Shown here one piece after another: positions 32,524 through 44,930 of a stretch of 64,000 bases of DNA (position 1 is its first letter; every line of letters starts with the position of its first letter). The translations under genes were made by a program, and so were the position numbers. Under the pieces are notes generated by a model. The model saw only the letters and a list, made by a program, of their open reading frames with translations. It made no database searches and was not told the origin of the DNA. The stretch comes from Pyrrhoderma lamaoense (Eukaryota > Basidiomycota > Agaricomycetes > Hymenochaetales > Hymenochaetaceae), in contig NBAZ01000017.1 of assembly GCA_002794735.1 (NCBI GenBank), positions 186,001-250,000 on the forward strand, written 5' to 3'.

Positions 32524-34747
32524 GCTTCCCAGATAGGCTGATCAGAATATGAAATGGAGATCTATGGACCGTTATTATTGATTGTGTCTCATATCTTGTG
32601 ATATTTATATCCCGATCAAGTTACCCTTGATTTGTACTAAATAAAGGTTAAATCCGTCTAATTACATAAGGAATTGAGTGTGCTGTCATCACTTTTACGC
32701 TCGCTTGCTCATCTCCCGTTCATCTTACGGCTGGTGTTCCAGAGTGATAACAAATTTATTCTAATGTCCCGTCACGGAAAATATATTACATCATGCTGTT
32801 GTGTCCCACTCTTAGTATTACTATCTATAGTAGCATGATAAAGTCTAGTACAAGGAGAAATCGATGCCAAGGATCCTTTGTTACATGAATAATCGACATA
32901 GTTGTTCTTATATGTTTGTAAAAACGATCATCAAATATAGCTACTGTCGAGCTTCTCAATTGTTACCTAACTTAAGTCCTTAAGAATTATATCGATACTT
33001 CATGCAGCGATATATATACAGCTCTCATATAACTGGTACTCCTACATTTTAGTGTCTAGCGATTTGTATAGTACACGATGTCGCTAACGCTAGACTACAG
33101 GAAGGAAGTGAAAGCCGGACTTGGTGGTAGCGACAAACCTGTGAAAATGATAGACAAACAAAACCGGGTTGATATAGCGTTAGCGAAGACAATGTGCTAC
33201 TAGCTATTAGCACTCTACACTTCTCGTTGTATCTAGGAGCGCTGATGACAGTAGTCAATATATTCAATTAACTAAGGCCTTTTGTTCAATCTAATCACAA
33301 TTTCCACACATCTTATAACATAGTTAACGGTCTCACATAATCTAAAGCAAGTATCTCATGACTACTTATCGGATGCGTTAATACGAGCGTTTCAATACTG
33401 CATCTCTGTACGAGCTACCCCGTTCGCGGCCTATATATCCCTTTCCCAAGCACGAGGAGATGTAGCGCTTTATTTAGCTCGTCAGAGTAGAGTCGACAAA
33501 GTACAGACTGTTAATGAAAATACATCTGTGTATGGAACATGCTAAGCTTTGGAAGTGGAAGGCAGGGACATCAAGGGCCAATTTATAACTTATTTGCTAC
33601 CAACTAAGACACTTTGTCCCATCGCTCCTAGTAGGCCATCCTCATGTAATATTATTTAATTCAAATTCAGAACCCATCCCTTAGCAATCAGCTTATATAC
33701 AAGACCATACAATATTTGGATTTTAGCTTAGCTTAGTCATGTCCATAGTTCTGCATACTTACAACCTCGTATTCGTTTATGAATGGTTTGGCTATAAGAC
33801 AGCTGTGATTTATATTCCTAGTACGCTTCAACTTGATTGTTGCCGAACGTTGTTCGTATAGTTGAGTAACAACATTGTCAAGAAGGAGTAGCTAGCAGTG
33901 CAACTTATCTTTGTATGTAAGTTTGAAAGTCGTGTTTCGCTTTTCTCCACCGCATTCGTCAACACCTCCCGAGTTCCAAACTACTCGTATTACTATCGTT
34001 CGAATATTAGTGACAGCAAACAGCGAGAAGCATGAAGGAGACCCCTCCACTCCACAACTCTAACAACATACAGTAGCTACTCACCTACACTCAAAACTAC
34101 TACGCTAAAGTCTCAACTAGAAAAGATTCAGAGCACGAAATCCAATCTTAGTAGTTCGAATTCGGGTTCTGATTTTACCGCAACTTGTTAATATACACAT
34201 CCCTTAACCTTCACAAGAACTGGAAAATAACGTACAAGTGTATAACATGCTTCATCTCTACTGACAAGGAGACGCTACAACACAAAATCAAACCAATAGT
34301 TTGCTGTATATCAGATTTTCTGACTATGGTACTACTTGAGCATTGTTTTTATATAAGATGCCTAGGCATTTGTTATATCTTAGTAAATCTATATCTAGAT
34401 AGTAGGGAGATTTTCCCATGTTAGAAGCGGATATCAGCAGAGCACGCGAAGTAAACAACGAGTAGGTTCGAAAAATCTAGATTGTAGCCATATTTACGGC
34501 TAGCGGCAATCTTTGAATCTAGTTCTTTATGACATAACGCCGGAGGCATTTCCAGATAAATTTCGTACCATGATATCTACCAGATCAATTTTTATAGTTA
34601 TCTGACTGTTTTTTTCTCGACGAAACAACAACTAAAATCATCACGCAATACATGCCTGCGATTTCAAATGCCACATATACCACACATCAGTATATTTTCA
34701 TATGCTTTGCTATAATCAATACATGTCTATAATACTACAAAGCTACT
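32524..34747. other. Intergenic region between GST3 and GST4
   Basis: About 2.2 kb. GST3 promoter at the left (TATAAAT-like near 32610, shared element at 32701). The remainder is AT-rich with only short unconvincing open frames and no recognised repeat. Confidence 0.45.
32701..32715. promoter_or_regulatory. GST upstream shared element, copy 3
   Basis: TCGCTTGCTCATCTC preceded by CTTTTACGC, about 180 bp upstream of GST3. Same spacing as in GST2. Confidence 0.4.
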
Positions 34748-35617
34748 TTACTTCTTCATTGCAGCAATAGCGGCCTGCTTCTCAACTTGGACTTCCTTCC
34801 AAGATGCACGAGAGGAAATATCGTTCCACCAGGCACTAACATGGGGGAACTTTTCGAAACCCTTGAATCCAAGTTGGGTGGTGATCAAAGTACCGTAAGG
34901 CAAGTGAAGTAAGTCGGCGAGTGTCAAAGTCTACAAAAAAGGAAGTTTAGATGGTCAGATGAGCTATATAATAGGCACGTTCCTTCGATTTTAATAGAAA
35001 CTTACGTTTCCAGCAAGGTATTTCTGTTTGCTAAGAATAACTTCATATGCCTGAAGTTTCTCCTCAAGGGTTTTGACGTGCTCTTCGGCGCGGGCATCAT
35101 CTCCCTTCAATCCCTTCATCCTAGAGTTTAAAGTATCAGAGTCTATATTCGTGATAAAACAGATTTGAAAAGTTTGCTCACGGTTTGAAAACCTTCTCAG
35201 CTGCCAAACCAGCTGCGTAAGGGTAGAAGTTAGAAGTCTCGATGGAGGAGGCTTGCTCGAAGAGCGCGTTCTCCTTTAGACCCTTTGGAATAAGACCACC
35301 TTCGGGAGCATACTTCGCAATTAGGTATCTTGTAATGGCACGACTCTCGAATAACTTGAATCCATCTTCTTCAACCTTTATTAGTGAGATCGTTAGATCG
35401 TTAGGAGATCGATGAATCATAATAACTGAAATATGGTATTTACCAAAACGGGGACCTGCCCGAAAGGCTGAAGAGCCAAGAATTCTGGGCTCTTGTGTTG
35501 TCCAATAGCGAAGTTGACCGGGATGATTTCATACTTTATACCAATCTCCTTTGCAACAACCATGATTGACTGAGTGCATGTTGAGAGGGGAGAACCATGG
35601 ACTTTAATTGGAGACAT
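34748..35617 (-). CDS. Glutathione S-transferase 4 (phi-like, fungal)
   Basis: Exons 35617..35444, 35375..35182, 35120..35006, 34930..34748 (221 aa, phases agree). Start MSPIKVHGSPLSTCTQS. Motifs: LQPFGQVPVL, EDGFKLFESRAITRYLIAKY, NALFEQASSIETSNFYP, AYEVILSKQKYLAGN, LTLADLLHLPYGT and a final basic KQAAIAAMKK. It shares all three intron positions with GST1-3 but is the most divergent of the four. The thiol-binding segment STCT replaces SPFV or SPYV, as in many other fungal phi-like GSTs. Coding sequence is more GC-rich in the third position than GST1-3, hinting at higher expression. Cytosolic detoxification enzyme by family. Confidence 0.86.
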
Positions 35618-36115
35618 GACTATGATGATTCGAGATTGTTATGAAAGAGATAGTGCACTTAGAACAAGGGGGATTTGACCGATGAATGAGATTGTATGCG
35701 GTCATCTGGCTTTTATAGATTGAGCATTGGAAGGTCATAGATTACGCGAGATCTTATTTTGGAATATGAAGACTTCCGACTCGGCTTCACAACTCAGCAA
35801 CGTAATTATAGCCACGTAATGACTGGACACAAGCTACTTGGACATGTATAGCGTCAATAACCCGAACTCGGGGAGTTTCTAATACACTGGGTTATAATAA
35901 GATTAACGGTGAGAAAACTAGTGTAAAAGTAACAAATACTATTTTATGCATACGATGTCCGTTTTATCAGCTCAATGGCATCTAAGGTCCAAACTCACTA
36001 ACATTTACTATCCCACATACTCCTTAAAGTTTTAGGTATTAAAATCACACCACACTCAATGCGAAAGAACAGCATAACTATTACAGATATTCGGAAAAGT
36101 ATTATACAACTTAAT
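35618..36115. other. Intergenic region between GST4 and PRE4
   Basis: GST4 promoter including a TATA box, and PRE4 3' flank. Nothing else recognised. Confidence 0.4.
35711..35717 (-). promoter_or_regulatory. TATA box of GST4
   Basis: TATAAAA on the minus strand about 95 bp upstream of the start codon. Confidence 0.45.
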
Positions 36116-37209
36116 TTATTGGGTTTGAGCGCCATATCCACGTATTCCTTCAGCGAATGACCACTCCGTCGGTAATGATCTTGAGTCCGAAATTGTTGTT
36201 CCTTCTGCGGTAATAGTCGCAATTTGGAACTAAAAAAACGACATTGAGTAACGAGATAAAGTAATATCCGACCATGGGTATGCACAGACCTTATTCAAGC
36301 TTCTAGCATCACGATAGAACAGCACTTTTAAGCTGTTCTCCAATATTTTTCGGGCTTCTTCTTCGGTGAGATCGTTCTCTCGACCTTCCACAGCACTGCG
36401 AAGCAAAGGTTGTGCGATATATGCTCCGTAACCAGTCGCCATAGTTGTCGCTTTGTATGTTACTCCGAGGAGATCAACATACGCCAAGAACCTGAAAACA
36501 AGGTATCAGGTCGGTATGGTTTTATAGCGTAAGGAGACTTCGTACTTCTTCCCATCCTTGAAGCCTCCAACAAGAATTGAATTCCAAAGAGGGTTAAAGT
36601 TTGACCGTCTTGAATACATCATCCGGCTCAGGTATTCGTGAATTTCTTCAGGACCGAGCTTATGTTCATCATCCATTATTGTCTCTTCCGAAATTAATAG
36701 GTCGTCAAGCACTTGTTGTATGTACTGGAAGTCGGACATATCGCCACTTGCTGCAAGTACAGTATAGGAGCCGACAGAATGTAACCTCTGAATATCCTTG
36801 AATCGAGCAAGGGAGCCGTATGAGGCTTGAGATTTTTATTGTCAGATCAAGCTGAGACTGATAGATGGCATTTATGCTACTTACCAAGACAGTCTGCAGC
36901 CATCATAATTCCGTCCTTGTAGTGGATTGCAAGAACACTAGTACCTGTTACAATTGGCTGTCTAATATCATAGACAGTCCCGTTCAGTGGTAGTCCTAAT
37001 CTTTATATGTCTACAAACATACTGTGTTCGCTGTACACCGTCTGAGAATGCATCCTTTGGACCATTGTATGGTCTGTTATGGAGCGGATAGGTACTATAT
37101 TGATCAATAGCCTCACTGCGCTGAGGATAGTCCAAGTCAGCCTTTCATCCAACGCAGGTATTTCTTTGATACTCACCGGGCGACCCCAGTTTGTTGGAAA
37201 GTGGTCCAT
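36116..37209 (-). CDS. PRE4: 20S proteasome subunit beta-7 (Pre4)
   Basis: Exons 37209..37177, 37120..37023, 36961..36885, 36825..36546, 36491..36290, 36229..36116 (267 aa, all phases agree). Family motifs: a propeptide of about 45 residues, then QPIVTGTSVLAIHYKDGIMMAAD, YGSLARFKDIQRLH, AASGDMSDFQYIQ, LGPEEIHEYLSRMMYSRRSN, FLAYVDLLGVTYKATTMATG and YRDARSLNK. The residue preceding the mature TSV is Gly-Thr-type, but beta-7 is catalytically inactive in eukaryotes. Component of the proteasome core in cytosol and nucleus. The neighbourhood (GSTs, P450) does not relate functionally. Confidence 0.88.
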
Positions 37210-38675
<1,466 letters not shown>

Positions 38676-41072
38676 TTATAATTGCGCCTTGCTAAATCTC
38701 ACCCATAAACCACCCTAAAATGGAAACAATCAGTAAAGTAAGTCAAATATAGAACAGGCTTTATAATAACCTTGACAAATAATGTGAGTGCGGCCGCAGG
38801 CCAACATTTTTCTATTCTTTGTCTACCTTGCTTTTCTTTCCAGGAAGTCGGAGGAGCTGAGCCTTCGGGTTGATAATCTGGAGCAAGAGTGAATGTGTCG
38901 AATTGTTGCAAAAGTCGTACGAGGAAGAAGGATGCTTCGTTGTATGCAAAGTTTTGGCCGAGGCACTGTCAAAACAGAAGTCGGGTCAGCAAATTGGAAT
39001 GAAAAAATGTAGAGGTTACTTACAATACGCGGACCTGCGCTAAAGGGTATAAACATCATAGGATTCTTAGTCAGCTTTGACATCCGTTCTGGATCAAGGA
39101 AGCGCTCAGGAATAAATTCGTCCGCGTCAGGGCCCCATAAATCAGGATTACGTTGCATAAGCATCGGCATATGAATTATTGGGGTAGACCCAGGCATATA
39201 AAGTGGTTCCTGGGGAACTGGGATGTACGGCTCGTAGGAAGATGTATATGATGGGTGTCGGGAGACAGGTAAGGCGACAGCTTCTGGCCGTGTCTCTCGC
39301 ACATTAAGGGGGACAGGAGGGAATAATCGTAATGTCTCGTTCAAGACAGCGCGCACTGTAAGTAAAAAAAATTATTATCAGAATACGTATTTAGAGGCAC
39401 TAGACCTTGATTCTACGTACTATACTTCAGATTCCGAATGCTTTCATAAGTCGGCATTTTGTCGAGACCATGGGTTTCGATAACTTCTTCACGCATCCGT
39501 TTTCCGACATCGGGATACATTGCCATCATGTAGGTTACAAAGGTAAGGAGACATGCCGTCTTCCAATGATAATCAACCAATTAGTGGGTTTACATAGTGA
39601 ACTTAAGAGTAACTTACAGTGTCGCGTGATGCAAGAAGTATGCTTAGCAGCTCGTCACGTATAAGTCCCACATCTGCAACAACCAAATTAGATACAGATT
39701 TCGGAACACATACTTCGATAGCGGATGTCAAGCTATACCTTCTGTGCTCTGAGCTAGATGCTCCAAGAAAGTCCGTTCAGAAATTGGTGCTTCTATTCCC
39801 GCCCTCTTAGCCTTGAGCTTCTCATCAATCGCCCGTTGTACAAGTGGATCCAACCATTGCTTAGTTATTCGGCTTGCTTTCTTGATGTTATTATTTAACA
39901 ATTCTGCAACCGGCCAGAAGTATCCCAGTCTCGCACGCTGAGTAACTACGCATTGGGCTGTCTCGAACGCTTGAGCAAAGCTTCCAAATTCATCATTCGT
40001 TGCGCTTCCTTTAGGACCCATTTTCGCCTTCCCAGGTTCAGGAAGGCTGAGAGACAGCGTGTCCAAATTTGATCCAAACAAGAACTCGGATGCGCTGTCC
40101 AATGTGAAACGTGCGTATAAATCTTGAGCATCACAAGGAAGTCCTGATGCTGTGATACGTGAAAGCAAGTTCAGGGTCAAATTCGTGTGCTTTTCGAAAA
40201 TTTGGAAGTCTGAGATGCGCTCCCGAGCAAAGAATGGTCTTGCATTGACACGATGCTATAGAAAAGAAAAGAGGAGAAGTTAATCCTTATAGCTCAGGTA
40301 CTATATATCAATAGTTGGACTAACCATCCTCCATTTCTAATGACGGTATTGAGTGAGAAATACAATAGGTCAGGTGGAACGAATAGCTTACTTCATCATC
40401 TCGGTTAAAAATACCATCACCCAAGAAATCCTCCCTAATATGAAGTTAGTCAGATGAACAATCATTTCTAATCTCGGGATCTTACATTCTTTCTTTCTGA
40501 CGACGCCCTCTCCAAAAGTTGTTGAAGCCAGTGGCATAGATAAACTTTATGTGCTCTTCATCCATAGTGATGATCTATGGATGAAACATAAGAATCATGA
40601 TTTGATGGTATCAATAGTTTAAACCTACTTGATCAACCCATAGGATCCTAGTGTTGAGCGTTGTGCATTTGTACTCTTGAAATAGCTCAAGATAAACATC
40701 CATAAGATAAGCCGTCTTGAAGGCCTTCATCATACGCAGAAGTACATCAATATTTCCAGGCCACTTGCCCTTAATTCTTGTGATGGGCTTGGCTCCGAGA
40801 CGCTTAGCATCTAGTTTCACTCTGTAATCATAGTGAACATTACGAAGAAATCCCCAGAATATAATAGCCGAGAGATAAGCAGGTATGCTTAATAGTCCCA
40901 AGCTCAGCCCATTATATCGGCATAGCTCTCTGAGCGCTACCGATGGAATAACAAAGATGCGAAGTACGTCAAGGAAGAGACGTATCCTATAGAACTTTGG
41001 ATTCAGCCACATTTTCGGAGACTGGTCGGGAGGAGGACTTGGAGGAGTGGGATATGCTCCACTGGTGTCCAT
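38676..41072 (-). CDS. Cytochrome P450, CYP63-like
   Basis: Ten exons: 41072..40629, 40574..40486, 40434..40392, 40336..40325, 40255..39739, 39673..39618, 39559..39421, 39355..39024, 38965..38771, 38714..38676 (621 aa, all phases agree). Exon 4 is only 12 nt (KWRM). The protein has hydrophobic N-terminal segments (LGLLSIPAYLSAIIFWGFL), GKWPGNIDVLLRMMKAFKT, the I-helix ASRDTTA (383-389), EXXR at 440-443, the PERFLDPERM region, FSAGPRICLGQ with heme-ligand Cys about 545, and a C-terminal GGLWVRF. The pattern fits the CYP63 family of white-rot and related fungi, which oxidise alkanes, fatty acids and xenobiotics at the ER. The start was chosen at MDTSGAYPTPP; an upstream frame at 41245 has no P450 similarity. 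The P450 lies about 3 kb from the GST cluster. Confidence 0.85.
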
Positions 41073-42907
41073 GGTTCAAAGCCTTTATGTTCAAAACTCT
41101 TCCGGTGAAAATAGAACCAAAGCGCCGATAATATTGAAAAACTATGAACGGGGTTTCGAAAACTGGGAAGTGCAGAAAAGACCGAGGGGAGCACCGCTAA
41201 GATGGCCTCAGGAGTCGAGAGCTGCCAGCTCAATGTTGACCGCATCCGATCTTTGATGCCATATTGACCGTCGGTCGAATTCTACCTCCGTCAAGGTTTA
41301 TTCTCACCCTGCCGGAAAGCTCCTGACATTGTGTAAACGGTGTGATTACTACCTCTTAGATACTAGCTACTACTTCTTGATAGTGCTCTTCGGATGTCGA
41401 TGTGAAGACTAAATAAAGAGTTAACCATCTTATTTTTGTGGGTTTCAAAACAGTAGAAAATGAGTTTCACTGATTATGTTTCGTCGGAGGTTTCCATCAC
41501 GACACGTACACGTGATACGATCTTACTCGCGAAATTCCTGTACGAAGTAAGCGGCTGCAATAATAGCAAGTTGCTTCTTTGGTGATTTAGTGTTGCATTA
41601 CACAAAAGATTATAATCTCGGGGTGTTCCATATATCTCTAACTCAGTAAGCTCCTTCTTTTTGTTGAATTTACTTCTATCACTTAGATCTCGCATAATGC
41701 GATCATAACCGTTCCTGATCCTATTGGTACCCAAAAGCGTACAATCTAATACAACAGGTTCCTTCTTTATATGTCGCAGCAATTGTATGTGCTTATCTGA
41801 TCCCAGCTATACTATTAGGATCCGAACAGTTACAATACGTATGTTTGAACAATTTACCATCCTGGCTAAAGTCCAGGGTCTCGCTTAAACCTGTCATTTT
41901 ATTCCGCAATGGCTATTGTTCAGTCTATATCTTATAGAAAAATCGGAAATATATGACTTTCTCTCTTCCGGAAACAGCTTTGGCAATTACTATAAATAAA
42001 TAACTCAGAAAAAGGGGACTGGATTTACGTTAACTTGGAACGACGGACATATACATGAATGTATCGAGTTTCCCTACCCACGTTATCCATCTAGTCTACT
42101 GTGACAACTATGATATAGGTCCACTCATATTGTGAACAACTTCTAGGCACCGGCCGCGCCTACAGTACCCATTTGTTCTTTGCTTTGTTGTATTTTAGCC
42201 GAAATCTTAGCCTCTCTCTAAGCGCGGGTTGTAACTCAAAAATATTTCTCATGTATTGTAATGGAATTACAGATGCTTGTAACTTGAAGTGTAGGAACAT
42301 GTTTTGTTTCTCAAACCCGAGGACCCCAGCTTTTTTTACCGTTACCCTCGGAATCCCTGTAAGGTTCCTAAACATCCATGACGATGATCATTCACCCTTG
42401 ACGAGGGGATACCATGCAAAATTAAATCGCTTGGGTGGATCTCAGCTATTTCAGGGTTAGAAGGCCTATCTACCTCCCCCTCGAACCCTTCAATTAGGAT
42501 CATGCACGTGATGAATTTCAAACAAAAAGTAGCAAACTTAGTAAAAACTATTTATCCAGTTTGCATTTCTTCGGACTTCAAGATGTAAGAGATATAGTTG
42601 CGGGTAACAGCAAAGTGGGTGCAAGAGAGCTCCGTTTATGCCGCATAATCAATGCATACAATACGATATTTGTAGGTATTAGTCGACAGCAGTTGGCGCT
42701 CTTCCTACATTCTTCATCTTAGGTATCGTAATTCCATTCACTATCGACAGAACAGCCCAGAATCTCAAATTATCACTAGTAGCTACGAAAGCATCAAACA
42801 TTCTATATAACTTTCTTGCGAGACCCTAACGTAAAAACATCAGCTATACTTCCCCAAAATCAAGTTTCATAGCAGATTTATCACTTGCTAGGACCGTCTG
42901 ACAGTAG
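41073..42907. other. Divergent intergenic region (P450 / kinase)
   Basis: About 1.8 kb holding both promoters. One minus-strand open frame at 41474-41782 (102 aa) has normal composition but no recognised similarity, and no splice partners were found. No repeat identified. Confidence 0.4.
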
Positions 42908-44930
42908 ATGAATAAGGAAGAAGATGGAAAAGAAGACAACTCAGAGTGTACATCTGATGACGAAACAGGGCACATATCCGCCGCTGTGGGGCAATACATC
43001 GGTCCTGATCCACGACCGAAAGCCTATCGACTAGAACGGAAATTGTACTTAGGTTCACGATCAAGCGTGTGGCTAGCATATGATACTGAGTACGTATTCT
43101 TATCCCGCCCATTTTCATCTCATCCCCCTTTCTACAAAGACACATACACTTTCGCCTCCTTCCTAAATCAAAATCAAGGGGATCCTTTTTCTCGAGAAAT
43201 ATCATATGTTTTACCTCTTCCTGAAATCTTACTAACTCGGCGCCACAACTGTTGTGCAATCTTCTTTTAGGCACGGAGACTATGCCGTACTAGAAATCAT
43301 GAACGAAGCAGTCTCACAGAAAGTTTTTGAAGATGAAGATAGCGAGCTTTTCTTTCATCTCGCACTAAATGGAGGAGATGGATCGGATGGGCGTGAAAAA
43401 CATGGTTCGAATCATCTTACCCCTAACTTAGATCATCCCGGTTGGAAACATTGTGTGCAATTGAATGAAGTCTTTTCCTATTCAGTTCATGATCAGAAAT
43501 CTGGTCCAGAGTACCTGTCAAATCATGTGGTCTTCTCTTTTGAAGTACTCGGTCCGACGTTGAATGATCTTAGACAAACATTCGTTCCAGCTCGGCTACC
43601 TCTTTCCTATGTAAAGACTATAGCAAAACAAATTCTTCTTGCTCTTGATTACATACATGAAGAATGCGGCATCGTACATTGCGGTAAGTGTATTCATTTC
43701 TCCCTGACCCTTTATTTGTCGGGTAAAAATGATAAGCCAACAATTAATATGCAAATTCTAATCTTATCCAATCCGTTCATCTATTTACCAATTCAGATCT
43801 TTCTCCTAATCATGTTCTCCTGGGCATCGGCTCTCACGAAAAAACAACCGGAGTAATAGAATCCTGGCTGAAATCAAAGGAATCCTCTATAGATCCAGAA
43901 ACAAGAAAAAGAAAAAGAGGAAAAAATGAGCTTAGAACTGCAGCTTTACCTAAAAACCTCGTATTTGATATTGATGATATTGATATCAAACTCATTGACT
44001 TCAACCACAGTATGTATATGGCCTATCCAGGTCATATAGCTAGTTTTAAGTTTGTTCTCCCTTACTTATGTGTAAATTATAACCAGGTAACTGGAAAGAT
44101 TCACCTACTCGGTATCCAACTATGCCAGCAGAACTACAACCGCCAGAAATTATTCTGAGATACAGAGACTTTGGCACAGAAGTTGACATATGGTCTTTCG
44201 GATGCATGGTACGTAGGGCCGACGAAAAGCCTCTTGCTTTGCTAATAATGTTTTTATATATGCGCATTAAGTGCTAATAATTTCTTTCTTCCTTACCTTC
44301 CTTTCCCTCATAGTGCTACGAGCTCCTGACCGGAAACGCATTGTTCAAATACGCCGACGGAAGAAGCTTACCACAAGTAGATCATATTAATCGCATAATT
44401 GCGCACACTCAGCAAAACATCCCTCAGTACCTTAGAGACGAAACACTCAAGGGGGAAGTACTGTTGACGGACGACTGTAAGTCATTTTCCTTTTTTAAGA
44501 GTATCTTCGAGTCGCGCCTCGTGGTGGCTTGATGTATCCAATCAAAAAGAACTTTATTCATTTTTTGACTTACTTACTCTATTCTACATTAAACTTGGTT
44601 ACTCAAAATGAATAACACACACATACATATACATACACACAACACTTATGTATACATACAGGCAAGCCTCGCTTCATAGTACCCTCAATGATGGAACACA
44701 ACGGGTACCTGAAAGAATGCCTCAAAAGTCATAAAATATTTGATGAAGACGACGATTCTGGAGAACTTGATCGTACCGTTGCTTTCATATTGCGTTGTCT
44801 AACAGTAGATCCACGACTCCGCCCAAGTGCTGTGGAGCTTCTAGAAGACTCATGGCTGAAAGGTGGATTATGTGCTTCAGGGAACGAAAGGGGGGAGTCA
44901 GACCTCTCTCCTGGTAGAAATTCTAGATGA
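42908..44930 (+). CDS. SRPK-like protein kinase homologue, probably inactive
   Basis: Exons 42908..43089, 43271..43683, 43797..44009, 44087..44208, 44314..44476, 44662..44930 (453 aa, phases agree). The order YIGPDPRPKAYRLERKLYLGSR, AVLEIMNEAVSQK, LDYIHEECGIVHCDLSPNHV, IKLIDFNHSN, PPEIILRYRDFGTEVDIWSF, CYELLTGNALF and a C-terminal VDPRLRPSAVELLEDSWL follows SR-protein kinases with the typical inserted spacer. Key residues deviate. The glycine loop reads LGSRSSVW, the VAIK lysine is Glu69, the HRD arginine is Cys (H197-C198-D199), and DFG is DFN (266-268). Catalytic Asp is kept. This pattern suggests weak or lost ATP-dependent activity, i.e. a pseudokinase or atypical kinase. Such SRPK-like paralogues are numerous in mushrooms. 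Substrate unknown. Confidence 0.78.

Noticed and set aside
41474..41782. 102-aa minus-strand open frame in the P450/kinase spacer
   Set aside because: Normal composition but no similarity, introns or regulatory signals recognised; kept only as a note in the spacer entry.
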